Of a stretch of 64,000 bases of DNA, positions 23,850-36,274 are shown one piece after another. The notes beneath the pieces are model-generated. The model was not told the DNA's origin. It saw nothing but the letters and a program-made list of their open reading frames with translations, and made no database searches. Source of the DNA: Archivesica marissinica. Lineage: Eukaryota > Mollusca > Bivalvia > Venerida > Vesicomyidae. The first letter of the stretch is position 1. Each line of letters begins with the position of its first letter. The stretch spans positions 42,560,572 through 42,624,571 of the forward strand of contig CM026403.1 in NCBI GenBank assembly GCA_014843695.1, written 5' to 3'. Made by a program: the position numbers and the translations under genes.

Positions 23850-26800
23850 TACTGTGGCTAGGTACCAGTATATTATGTCAGCATTGCATGTGGCTAGGTA
23901 CCAGTATATTATGTCATCATTGCATGTGGCTAGGTACCAGTATATTATGTCATCATTGCATGTGGCTAGGTACCAGTATATTATGTCAGCATTGCATGTG
24001 GCTAGGTACCAGTATCCTGTCACCATTGCATGTGGCTAGGTACCAGTATATTATGTCATCATTGCATGTGGCTAGGTACCAGTAGTATATGTCATCATTG
24101 CATGTGGCTAGGTACCAGTATCCTGTCATCATTGCATGTGGCTAGGTACCAGTATCCTGTCATCATTGCATGTGGCTAGGTACCAGTAGTCTATGTCATC
24201 ATTGCATGTGGCTAGGTACCAGTATATTATGTCATCATTGCATGTGGCTAGGTACCAGTATCCTGTCATCATTGCATGTGGCTAGGTACCAGTATCCTGT
24301 CATCATTGCATGTGGCTAGGTACCAGTATATTATGTCAGCATTGCATGTGGCTAGGTACCAGTATATTATGTCAGCATTGCATGTGGCTAGGTACCAGTA
24401 TCCTGTCATCATTGCATGTGGCTAGGTACCAGTATATTATGTCAGCATTGCATGTGGCTAGGTACCAGTATATTATGTCAGCATTGCATGTGGCTAGGTA
24501 CCAATATATTATGTCAGCATTGCATGTGGCTAGGTACCAGTATATTATATCAGCATTGCATGTGGCTAGGTACCAGTATCATGTCATCATTGCATGTGGC
24601 TAGGTACCAGTATATTATGTCAGCATTGCATGTGGCTAGGTACCAGTATATTATATCAGCATTGCATGTGGCTAGGTACCAGTATATTATGTCATCATTG
24701 CATGTGGCTAGGTACCAGTATATTATGTCATCATTGCATGTGCTAGGCCAGTATATTATGTCAGCATTGCATGTGGCTAGGTACCAGTATCCTGTCACCA
24801 TTGCATGTGGCTAGGTACCAGTATATTATGTCATCATGCATGTGGCTAGGTACCAGTAGTCTATGTCATCATTGCATGTGGCTAGGTACCAGTATTTTAT
24901 GTCATCATTGCATGTGGCTAGGTACCAGTATATTATGTCATCATTGCATGTGGCTAGGTACCAGTATATTATGTCAGCATTGCATGTGGCTAGGTACCAG
25001 TATATTATATCAGCATTGCATGTGGCTAGGTACCAGTATATTATATCAGCATTGCATGTGGCTAGGTACCAGTATCCTGTCATCATTGCATGTGGCTAGG
25101 TACCAGTATCCTGTCATCATTGCATGTGGCTAGGTACCAGTATATTATGTCAGCATTGCATGTGGCTAGGTACCAGTATATTATGTCAGCATTGCATGTG
25201 GCTAGGTACCAGTATATTATGTCAGCATTGCATGTGGCTAGGTACCAGTATATTATGTCAGCATTGCATGTGGCTAGGTACCAGTATATTATATCAGCAT
25301 TGCATGTGGCTAGGTACCAGTATCCTGTCATCATTGCATGTGGCTAGGTACCAGTATATTATATCAGCATTGCATGTGGCTAGGTACCAGTATATTATAT
25401 CAGCATTGCATGTGGCTAGGTACCAGTATATTATGTCATCATTGCATGTGGCTAGGTACCAGTATATTATATCAGCATTGCATGTGGCTAGGTACCAGTA
25501 TATTATATCAGCATTGCATGTGGCTAGGTACCAGTATATTATGTCATCATTGCATGTGGCTAGGTACCAGTATATTATGTCAGCATTGCATGTGGCTAGG
25601 TACCAGTATCCTGTCAGCATTGCATGTGGCTAGGTACCAGTATATTATGTCATCATTGCATGTGGCTAGGTACCAGTATATTATGTCATCATTGCATGTG
25701 GCTAGGTACCAGTATATTATGTCATCATTGCATGTGGCTAGGTACCAGTATATTATATCAGCATTGCATGTGGCTAGGTACCAGTAGTCTATGTCATCAT
25801 TGCATGTGCCTAGGTACCAGTATATTATATCAGCATTGCATGTGGCTAGGTACTAGTATATTATATCAGCATTGCATGTGGCTAGGTACCAGTATATTAT
25901 ATCAGCATTGCATGTGGCTAGGTACCAGTAGTCTATGTCACCATTGCATGTGGCTAGGTACCAGTATATTATATCAGCATTGCATGTGGCTAGGTACCAG
26001 TAGTCTATGTCATCATTGCATGTGGCTAGGTACCAGTATATTATATCAGCATTGCATGTGGCTAGGTACCAGTATCCTGTCACCATTGCATGTGGCTAGG
26101 TACCTGTANNNNNNNNNNNNNNNNNNNNNNNNNNNNNNNNNNNNNNNNNNNNNNNNNNNNNNNNNNNNNNNNNNNNNNNNNNNNNNNNNNNNNNNNNNNN
26201 NNNNNNNNNNNNNNNNNNNNNNNNNNNNNNNNNNNNNNNNNNNNNNNNNNNNNNNNNNNNNNNNNNNNNNNNNNNNNNNNNNNNNNNNNNNNNNNNNNNN
26301 NNNNNNNNNNNNNNNNNNNNNNNNNNNNNNNNNNNNNNNNNNNNNNNNNNNNNNNNNNNNNNNNNNNNNNNNNNNNNNNNNNNNNNNNNNNNNNNNNNNN
26401 NNNNNNNNNNNNNNNNNNNNNNNNNNNNNNNNNNNNNNNNNNNNNNNNNNNNNNNNNNNNNNNNNNNNNNNNNNNNNNNNNNNNNNNNNNNNNNNNNNNN
26501 NNNNNNNNNNNNNNNNNNNNNNNNNNNNNNNNNNNNNNNNNNNNNNNNNNNNNNNNNNNNNNNNNNNNNNNNNNNNNNNNNNNNNNNNNNNNNNNNNNNN
26601 NNNNNNNNNNNNNNNNNNNNNNNNNNNNNNNNNNNNNNNNNNNNNNNNNNNNNNNNNNNNNNNNNNNNNNNNNNNNNNNNNNNNNNNNNNNNNNNNNNNN
26701 NNNNNNNNNNNNNNNNNNNNNNNNNNNNNNNNNNNNNNNNNNNNNNNNNNNNNNNNNNNNNNNNNNNNNNNNNNNNNNNNNNNNNNNNNNNNNNNNNNNN

Positions 26801-29800
26801 NNNNNNNNNNNNNNNNNNNNNNNNNNNNNNNNNNNNNNNNNNNNNNNNNNNNNNNNNNNNNNNNNNNNNNNNNNNNNNNNNNNNNNNNNNNNNNNNNNNN
26901 NNNNNNNNNNNNNNNNNNNNNNNNNNNNNNNNNNNNNNNNNNNNNNNNNNNNNNNNNNNNNNNNNNNNNNNNNNNNNNNNNNNNNNNNNNNNNNNNNNNN
27001 NNNNNNNNNNNNNNNNNNNNNNNNNNNNNNNNNNNNNNNNNNNNNNNNNNNNNNNNNNNNNNNNNNNNNNNNNNNNNNNNNNNNNNNNNNNNNNNNNNNN
27101 NNNNNNNNGTATATTATGTCATCATTGCATGTGGCTAGGTACCAGTATATTATGTCAGCATTGCATGTGGCTAGGTACCAGTATATTATGTCAGCATTGC
27201 ATGTGGCTAGGTACCAGTAGTCTATGTCATCATTGCATGTGCCTAGGTACCAGTATATTATATCAGCATTGCATGTGGCTAGGTACTAGTATATTATATC
27301 AGCATTGCATGTGGCTAGGTACCAGTATATTATATCAGCATTGCATGTGGCTAGGTACCAGTAGTCTATGTCACCATTGCATGTGGCTAGGTACCAGTAT
27401 ATTATATCAGCATTGCATGTGGCTAGGTACCAGTAGTCTATGTCATCATTGCATGTGGCTAGGTACCAGTATATTATATCAGCATTGCATGTGGCTAGGT
27501 ACCAGTATCCTGTCACCATTGCATGTGGCTAGGTACCAGTATATTATGTCATCATTGCATGTGGCTAGGTACCAGTATATTATATCAGCATTGCATGTGG
27601 CTAGGTACCAGTATCCTGTCACCATTGCATGTGGCTAGGTACTAGTATATTATATCAGCATTGCATGTGGCTAGGTACCAGTATATTATATCAGCATTGC
27701 ATGTGGCTAGGTACCAGTATCCTGTCACCATTGCATGTGGCTAGGTACTAGTATATTATATCAGCATTGCATGTGGCTAGGTACCAGTATATTATATCAG
27801 CATTGCATGTGGCTAGGTACCAGTATCCTGTCATCATTGCATGTGGCTAGGTACCAGTATATTATGTTATCATTGCATGTGGCTAGGTACCAGTATATTA
27901 TATCAGCATTGCATGTGGCTAGGTACTAGTATATTATATCAGCATTGCATGTGGCTAGGTACTAGTATATTATATCAGCATTGCATGTGGCTAGGTACCA
28001 GTATATGTTATCATTGCATGTGGCTAGGTACCAGTATATTATGTCAGCATTGCATGTGGCTAGGTACCAGTATCCTGTCACCAATGCATGTGGCTAGGTA
28101 CCAGTATATTATGTCATCATTGCATGTGGCTAGGTACCAGTAGTCTATGTCATCATTGCATGTGGCTAGGTACCAGTATATTATCATTGCATGTGGCTAG
28201 GTACCAGTATATTATGTCATCATTCCATGTGGCTAGGTACCAGTATCCTGTCATCATTGCATGTGGCTAGGTACCAGTATCCTGTCATCATTGCATGTGG
28301 CTAGGTACCAGTATATTATGTCAGCATTGCATGTGGCTAGGTACCAGTATATTATGTCAGCATTGCATGTGGCTAGGTACCAGTATATTATGTCAGCATT
28401 GCATGTGGCTAGGTACCAGTATATTATGTCAGCATTGCATGTGGCTAGGTACCAATATTATGTCATCATTGCATGTGGCTAGGTACCAGTATCCTGTCAT
28501 TATTGCATGTGGCTAGGTACCAGTATATTATGTCAGCATTGCATGTGGCTAGGTACCAGTATCTTGTCATCATTGCATGTGGCTAGGTACCAGTATATTA
28601 TGTCAGCATTGCATGTGGCTAGGTACCAGTATATTATGTCAGCATTGCATGTGGCTAGGTACCAATATATTATGTCAGCATTGCATGTGGCTAGGTACCA
28701 GTATATTATATCAGCATTGCATGTGGCTAGGTACCAGTATCATGTCATCATTGCATGTGGCTAGGTACCAGTATATTATGTCAGCATTGCATGTGGCTAG
28801 GTACCAGTATATTATGTCAGCATTGCATGTGGCTAGGTACCAGTATATTATATCAGCATTGCATGTGGCTAGGTACCAGTATATTATGTCATCATTGCAT
28901 GTGGCTAGGTACCAGTATATTATGTCATCATTGCATGTGGCTAGGTACCAGTATATTATATCAGCATTGCATGTGGCTAGGTACCAGTATATTATATCAT
29001 CATTGCATGTGGCTAGGTACCAGTATATTATGTCAGCATTGCATGTGGCTAGGTACCAGTATATTATATCAGCATTGCATGTGGCTAGGTACCAGTATAT
29101 TATGTCAGCATTGCATGTGGCTAGGTACCAGTATATTATGTCAGCATTGCATGTGGCTAGGTACCAGTATATTATATCAGCATTGCATGTGGCTAGGTAC
29201 CAGTATCCTGTCATCATTGTATGTGGCTAGGTACCAGTATATTATATCAGCATTGCATGTGCTAGGTACCAGTATATTATGTCAGCATTGCATGTGGCTA
29301 GGTACCAGTATATTATGTCATCATTGCATGTGGCTAGGTACCAGTATATTATGTCATCATTGCATGTGGCTAGGTACCAGTATATTATGTCAGCATTGCA
29401 TGTGGCTAGGTACCAGTATTGTCACATTGCATGTGGCTAGGTACCAGTATATTATGTCATCATTGCATGTGGCTAGGTACCAGTATATTATGTCAGCATT
29501 GCATGTGGCTAGGTACCAGTATCCTGTCATCATTGCATGTGGCTAGGTACCAGTATATTATGTCATCATTGCATGTGGCTAGGTACCAGTATATTATGTC
29601 ATCATTGCATGTGGCTAGGTACCAGTATTTATGTCATCATTGCATGTGGCTAGGTACCAGTATATTATATCAGCATTGCATGTGGCTAGGTACCAGTATA
29701 TTATATCAGCATCGCATGTGCTAGGTACCAGTATCCTATGTCATCATTGCATGTGGCTAGGTACCAGTAGTCTATGTCATCATTGCATGTGCCTAGGTAC

Positions 29801-32165
29801 CAGTATATTATGTCAGCATTGCATGTGGCTAGGTACCAGTATATTATATCAGCATTGCATGTGGCTAGGTACCAGTATCCTGTCATCATTGCATGTGGCT
29901 AGGTACCAGTATATTATGTCAGCATTGCATGTGGCTAGGTACCAGTATATTATATCAGCATTGCATGTGGCTAGGTACCAGTATATTATGTCAGCATTGC
30001 ATGTGGCTAGGTACCAGTATATTATGTCAGCATTGCATGTGGCTAGGTACCAGTATATTATATCAGCATTGCATGTGGCTAGGTACCAGTATCCTGTCAT
30101 CATTGTATGTGGCTAGGTACCAGTATATTATATCAGCATTGCATGTGGCTAGGTACCAGTATATTATATCAGCATTGCATGTGGCTAGGTACCAGTATAT
30201 ATGTCATCATTGCATGTGGCTAGGTACCAGTATATTATATCAGCATTGCATGTGGCTAGGTACCAGTATATTATGTTATCATTGCATGTGGCTAGGTACC
30301 AGTATATTATATCAGCATTGCATGTGGCTAGGTACTAGTATATTATATCAGCATTGCATGTGGCTAGGTACCAGTATATTATATCAGCATCGCATGTGGC
30401 TAGGTACCAGTATCCTATGTCATCATTGCATGTGGCTAGGTACCAGTAGTCTATGTCATCATTGCATGTGCCTAGGTACCAGTATATTATATCAGCATTG
30501 CATGTGGCTAGGTACTAGTATATTATATCAGCATTGCATGTGGCTAGGTACCAGTAGTCTATGTCACCATTGCATGTGGCTAGGTACCAGTATATTATAT
30601 CAGCATTGCATGTGGCTAGGTACCAGTAGTCTATGTCATCATTGCATGTGGCTAGGTACCAGTATATTATATCAGCATTGCATGTGGCTAGGTACCAGTA
30701 TCCTGTCATCATTGCATGTGGCTAGGTACCAGTATATTATATCAGCATTGCATGTGGCTAGGTACCAGTATCCTGTCACCATTGCATGTGGCTAGGTACC
30801 AGTATCCTATGTCATCATCGCATGTGGCTAGGTACCAGTATCCTATGTCATCATTGCATGTGGCTAGGTACCAGTAGTCTATGTCAGCATTGCATGTGGC
30901 TAGGTACCAGTATATTATATCAGCATTGCATGTGGCTAGGTACCAGTATATTATATCAGCATTGCATGTGGCTAGGTACCAGTATCCTGTCACCATTGCA
31001 TGTGGCTAGGTACTAGTATATTATATCAGCATTGCATGTGGCTAGGTACCAGTATATTATGTCAGCATTGCATGTGGCTAGGTACCAGTATATTATATCA
31101 GCATCGCATGTGGCTAGGTACCAGTATATTATGTCAGCATTGCATGTGGCTAGGTACCAGTATATTATATCAGCATTGCATGTGGCTAGGTACCAGTATC
31201 CTGTCACCATTGCATGTGGCTAGGTACCAGTATATTATATCAGCATTGCATGTGGCTAGGTACCAGTATATATATCAGCATTGCATGTGGCTAGGTACCA
31301 GTATCCTTTCACCATTGCATGTGGCTAGGTACTAGTATATTATGTCAGCATTGCATGTGGCTAGGTACTAGTATATTATGTCAGCATTGCATGTGGCTAG
31401 GTACCAGTATATTATGTCATCATTGCATGTGGCTAGGTACTAGTATATTATATCAGCATTGCATGTGGCTAGGTACCAGTATATTATATCAGCATTGCAT
31501 GTGGCTAGGTACTAGTATATTATATCAGCATTGCATGTGGCTAGGTACCAGTATATTATGTCAGCATTGCATGTGGCTAGGTACCAGTATATTATATCAG
31601 CATTGCATGTGGCTAGGTACTAGTATATTATGTCAGCATTGCATGTGGCTAGGTACTAGTATATTATATCAGCATTGCATGTGGCTAGGTACCAGTATAT
31701 TATGTCAGCATTGCATGTGGCTAGGTACCAGTATATTATATCAGCATTGCATGTGGCTAGGTACTAGTATATTATGTCAGCATTGCATGTGGCTAGGTAC
31801 TAGTATATTATATCAGCATTGCATGTGGCTAGGTACCAGTATATTATATCAGCATTGCATGTGGCTAGGTACCAGTATATTATGTTATCATTGCATGTGG
31901 CTAGGTACCAGTATCCTGTCACTATTGCATGTGGCTAGGTACCAGTATATTATGTTATCATTGCATGTGGCTAGGTACCAGTATCCTGTCACCATTGCAT
32001 GTGGCTAGGTACCAGTATATTATGTTATCTTTGAATGCTGCTAGGTACCAGTATATTATATCAGCATTGCATGTGGCTAGGTACCAGTATCCTGTCACCA
32101 TTGCATGTGGCTAGGTACCAGTATATTATGTTATCTTTGAATGCTGCTAGGTACCAGTATACAAT
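23850..32165. repeat. 36/34-bp satellite-like array, about 8.3 kb including a gap
   Basis: The unit joins GTGGCTAGGTACCAGTATAT to TATGTCAGCATTGCAT. Variants include ATATCAGC, GTCTATGTCATC and the 34-bp CCTGTCAYC form. Every intact unit has a GGTACC. Over 200 units are present. The last units before 32165 are diverged (TTGAATGCTG). Open frames of up to 300 codons are repeat artefacts. Confidence 0.93.
26109..27108. other. Assembly gap, exactly 1,000 N
   Basis: It lies inside the 36-bp array. The last about 320 bases before the gap (25781-26100) recur base for base after it (offset 1,433), so the gap size is a placeholder and the flanks probably overlap. Confidence 0.95.
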
Positions 32166-32224
32166 ACATCATGCCATCTTATGTGACTAGGATTTTGTTC
32201 TATTTTACAAATACATCATTGCCC

Positions 32225-32370
32225 AAGGTTATAAACCTTTTCTCAGAGCTCAAACTGAAGCTCAGGTGATTTGATTGGTTGATTCTGAGTTTTACTGTCA
32301 GCTGAACCAATCAGAAGCTTGAGACTGAGCTTGAGATTGGAGGAAAGTTTTATAACCTCAAGGCTATGTA
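32225..32370. repeat. Imperfect inverted repeat
   Basis: CAAGGTTATAAACC on the left pairs loosely with GTTTTATAACCTCAAGG on the right, with AAGCTCAGG and GCTTGAG pieces between. It is probably a decayed fold-back element. Confidence 0.4.
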
Positions 32371-32988
32371 ATGGATATTGCCACTAATCATTGAGTATTT
32401 CCATACTCTAGTGTTATCACATTTGGTCAAACATTGGAGAACTTCAAAAAAAACATGGGAATATATGAACAAATTCCTGCTAGAGCTGTGTTGTTAGAAA
32501 TACTACTATTGCTATTGGCCTATCTGTACCACAGGGATTCGGCACGTTTGGGGGTACTAGTATATATATTTAAGTACAGGGATTCTACTCTGTGGGATGT
32601 CAGATTTCGCATCGATCAGTAAAATGGCCCTATCTGAAACAATGTTATACAAATCTGTCCAAATACAACGCCTATCCCGAGTTTTTATATTGTTCTTCAA
32701 ATAAAACACAACTTTAAGCTGCATGCATGTATACTTTGCAAACAATTGCCACATACATTGGCCATAGCAGGTCACATTTCCATACTAGGACACGGGTTCT
32801 GTCAGCAACAAAAAAAAATCTTCGACGGGAGAGTTTTAACTGTGAATAACATTATCAATAAAATGTGTTTACACTAACGTGTATGTTTATTCGGCAAAAA
32901 TGTACGTCAAAAAGAGATTTCGTAGCATTTTCAATTTGTTTTGAAAATTTCTAAAGCGGCGCAATTCGCATTGAAACGAGCGTTGAAA

Positions 32989-33071
32989 CGAGCGTTCTGA
33001 TTGGATTATGATTATTCTTCCTATATAAAAAAACATCTTGTTACATTCTAATAATCCAATCAGAACGCTCG
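32989..33071. repeat. Perfect 21-bp inverted repeat
   Basis: CGAGCGTTCTGATTGGATTA plus one base at 32989-33009 is exactly complementary to 33051-33071, with 41 bases between. It could be a short fold-back element. Confidence 0.7.
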
Positions 33072-33116
33072 TATATATATCTATAAATGTATATGGCACA
33101 TACACATTACATTATA

Positions 33117-33341
33117 TTAACCATTTGATTCTGAATACCATTCAAACAGTATTTGCAAAAGAACATAGAACCATATCAGCCGCCACGGATCGTTCCGTCT
33201 ATTCAGATGATCTTGCTAAGACACTTGGCTATGTAGCAAACAACATAGATCCTGATCACCATGCAGCGTCACACAGCAGCTGATCTGGATCTAATGTTGT
33301 TTGCAAAAGCCTTTAAATGTATCCAGATTGAAAAGGGTTAA
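33117..33341. mobile_element. TTAA-type MITE, variant 2 (225 bp)
   Basis: Ends TTAACCATTTGATTCTG and TTGAAAAGGGTTAA. It shares GCAAACAACATAGATCCTGA and CTTGCTAAGACACTTGGC with 52697-52946, in reverse orientation. Confidence 0.65.
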
Positions 33342-33907
33342 ATAAAAACATTAAAGGTATGTACTTTCATGACTGACGCATAAAGAAGCATTTTGCTTCA
33401 CAAAAGAGATACACACAGAAGTCGATAAGACAGGCAGGTGTGTATGCATGTGTGGCTTACTTCTTATTTCGTTATGCACACATTTATCTTCTTTCAATGT
33501 AAACGTGCCATGTGTCCCATCGAACCCCATTTAATATATAAATGTACCGTAATTTGCTATGTATAACGCGCACTTTTATTACTGAAATCCTTGAGGAATT
33601 TGTCTAGTGCGTATTATACACGGGTACAGCCTTCACAACATTTTTTTCCAGGCGAAATTTCGACCCACATCGCCCCCACCACTTTTCAATAAGTAGGTAC
33701 GTTTGGCAAACCTTATAAAATAACTGTTCTAACAATGTACCGATGATATATATATATATAATGGCATTGATTTAGACCAACTATGAACTTAGATAGCATT
33801 TATTTGCTTTGAATTTGGGAAATTTCATCAAAAACGTAAATGCCAAACAACAATGGTAAGCACAATTATAAATCAGATCAACTCCATACAATGTTGATAG
33901 CTATATA

Positions 33908-34408
33908 TTAAAGCGACATTACATCGCAAAAAGCCAAAAAAATGCATTTTTCAGGTATAAATGCATTGCTACTACAAATTCTTCCACTAATATTGAATCA
34001 ATAAACAGTGTGTTTGTGGTCTACACGTAGAATTTCATATAATGGCCATCCACGCTCCTGAATTGACGTTTGTTTGTAATGGGAGTCAATGCTAAACCTG
34101 TGATATTGTCGTTTAGAGATAATTTAACTAAGATTAGTCTACAAATAAATATGCATAGGCACAAATGCGAGATATAACGGTAAATATGTATCATAATTCT
34201 TGTTACTCAGGATACGCGCCTTGTATTACGCAGGAATGTCGACCATATTTACATTATTTTGTTATGTCAACAAACCGCGTATACGACGTTTGTTTATTAG
34301 TTGAAATACTCAGTTTTTGAGGCAAGTATTTGGAAAGAAATTATACCATATTATAGGAAATTACATTCTGCAGAAATTTGTGTTTTCACTGATGTAGTGT
34401 CACTTTAA
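33908..34408. mobile_element. MITE with TTAAAG ends (501 bp)
   Basis: The left TTAAAGCGACATTACATC is nearly complementary to the right GATGTAGTGTCACTTTAA. The interior has no open frame of note. Confidence 0.6.
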
Positions 34409-34589
34409 GCATGTAAGACTACTAAGGGGTATGCTCCGATACCTACCTAGTCACTGCAAATAAATGGGGCTTGCCCTTTATGGGACCCGAAAAAAACACA
34501 TTTAGAGAAGTTTAACAATGTTTGCATATAATAGAGAAGCATTCAACTGTCTATCCAGCCTCCTGTAACATGCTAATCACGACACCAGT

Positions 34590-34725
34590 CACTTTTGCAA
34601 ACAGCATAGAGCCCGATAAGACGGCACAGAATGAGCCGTCTGGCCAGACTCTATGCTGTTTCCTATTCGGATAGTGGAGCTAAAACACTTGGCTGAATAG
34701 CAAACAACATAGATCCTGATCAGAC
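34590..34725. mobile_element. Fragment of TTAA-type MITE variant 2
   Basis: GCAAACAGCATAGAG and its complement frame an internal palindrome, followed by GCAAACAACATAGATCCTGA. It matches the interior of 52697-52946; the outer ends are lost. Confidence 0.5.
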
Positions 34726-35101
34726 ATCAGCTATATGTGGTAAGCAGTAAAGGTGTTGAATGAAGTTTATGTGGAATACAGGCTTAAACGTTTACAAACA
34801 AATAAATTACATTTGGCAGCAAATTACGGCTGGATAGACAGCCTTGGTGTGTGGGCAGTGTGATATATGGAACTCCACGCAATGATCTCGCATGACCACG
34901 CCCACCATACAGAATCACAGATGTCACATGATCTTGGACTTCCATTTGAAGAATAGTTATAAAAATAAAGTTTCACACCATAGAAATATTCTTTCAAATA
35001 GAAAAGATGCACATTTTTAACTCATCAGTCCATAAACGTATGAATGATTATCAGGAAAAATATCGAGAAGTGAAACTTTAGATTTATCTCTTCTGGAGTT
35101 A

Positions 35102-35279
35102 CAGTCAAACCTGTCTTAAGCAGCCAGCCAAGGAAATTACAGAAAGTGGCTGCTTAGCACAGGTGGCTGCTTAATAAAGATCAAATGTATAACAAAACAG
35201 CATTTTGGGAATCTGGAAACTGGCTGCTTAATACAGGTTGGCTGCTTAATGGAGGTGACCACTAACACAGGTTTGACTG
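35102..35279. mobile_element. Pogo/Tc1-type MITE, 178 bp, TA target duplication
   Basis: CAGTCAAACCTGT at the left and ACAGGTTTGACTG at the right form a perfect inverted pair, and TA flanks both ends. The interior repeats GGCTGCTTA. It lies close to the donor side of the exon at 35369-35457. Confidence 0.8.
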
Positions 35280-35368
35280 TATATTCGTTTGTGGCGACAG
35301 TGGTCTATGCATGAAACAGGGGAGGTAACTGCGTTGGAGTTTTGTGGTACAAGACAAGCACAACTAAC

Positions 35369-35457
35369 CTATTCCTGTGTCCCAGCTGCTCGCTTAACAT
35401 TGTTAACTGATTTGAACTGTCACCCGAATTTTTCATCATAGCGGCGACCCGGCTCTC
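35369..35457 (-). CDS. Coiled-coil gene, exon h (29 codons + 2 nt)
   Basis: The acceptor is TTACCTGAAG|GAG and the donor AATAG|GTTAGT. The peptide begins ESRVAAMMKNSGDSSNQL and ends SEQLGHRN. The two leftover bases AG join A of the next exon to give Arg. Phase 0 at the start matches exon g. A second AG three bases downstream could serve as acceptor and would only drop the first Glu. Confidence 0.74.
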
Positions 35458-36033
35458 CTTCAGGTAAAGAAACAATCAAAATACACAATATTGAAACTGC
35501 CATGTGCCTAACATCATTGCATAATATGTAACAATATAGATCATGCTTTGCTTTTTAATAACTTGCAGAGTGTTGATCCTAAAATGTTTCTGGTATATAT
35601 GTTTCAACGTACATTTCTGTTATCGAAACTTATCGAAAATCCTTGAAATAAAGATCAATTACATTTCTATCGATTTCCTGAAACTGAAGAAAAAAACCAG
35701 AATGTCTTGATGTATTAAAACTCAGTCTGAAGTTACTTTCAAATCCCCATAATGCGCTTACATAACATGGGCTGCACATTGAGATATACAATGCGAATGT
35801 CATGCAATTCACGATTTATTGTTTTATATGTTCATATTTCAATAACAATTTACTCAGATTTTATGTATAAAAAAATCGAAATCTGCTCAGAAATAACCGA
35901 GTTTTTTGCGCCATTATTATGACAAACTTACCTCCCTTTTTTTAGTTCCAAAACATGATCATGCATGCGTATTCATTACTAACCCAGCATTACTCACTAA
36001 TTTGCAGTAATGAAATTCTTTTTTTAAAACATC

Positions 36034-36274
36034 TTAACCCATTCAACACCAAGTAACTGACATGGACTGGTCCATGATATTCTTAAACCAATAAATGAAT
36101 CAGAAAATCACATTTGGACAAGTTCATTTATCAAAATGGGTAATTATGTCTAAAAATAGTAATATTACTGGCAAAAAGTGCAGATCCTGATGAGACGGCT
36201 CGTCACGAGCCGGCTCATCTGGATCTACACTTTTTGTAAGCCTATATAGAGGTCTGTGGTGTTGAAAGGGTTAA
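36034..36274. mobile_element. TTAA-type MITE, variant 1, 241 bp, reversed
   Basis: TTAACCCATTCAACACCAAG to GGTGTTGAAAGGGTTAA. Same length as the other full copies. Confidence 0.75.

Noticed and set aside
28577..30795. Long frames across the 36-bp array (CMWLGTSIL and VARYQYIMSALH repeats)
   Set aside because: Repeat artefacts; interrupted wherever a 34-bp unit occurs.
23850..32165. CRISPR-like array
   Set aside because: There are no unique spacers between direct repeats, and the setting is an animal intron.
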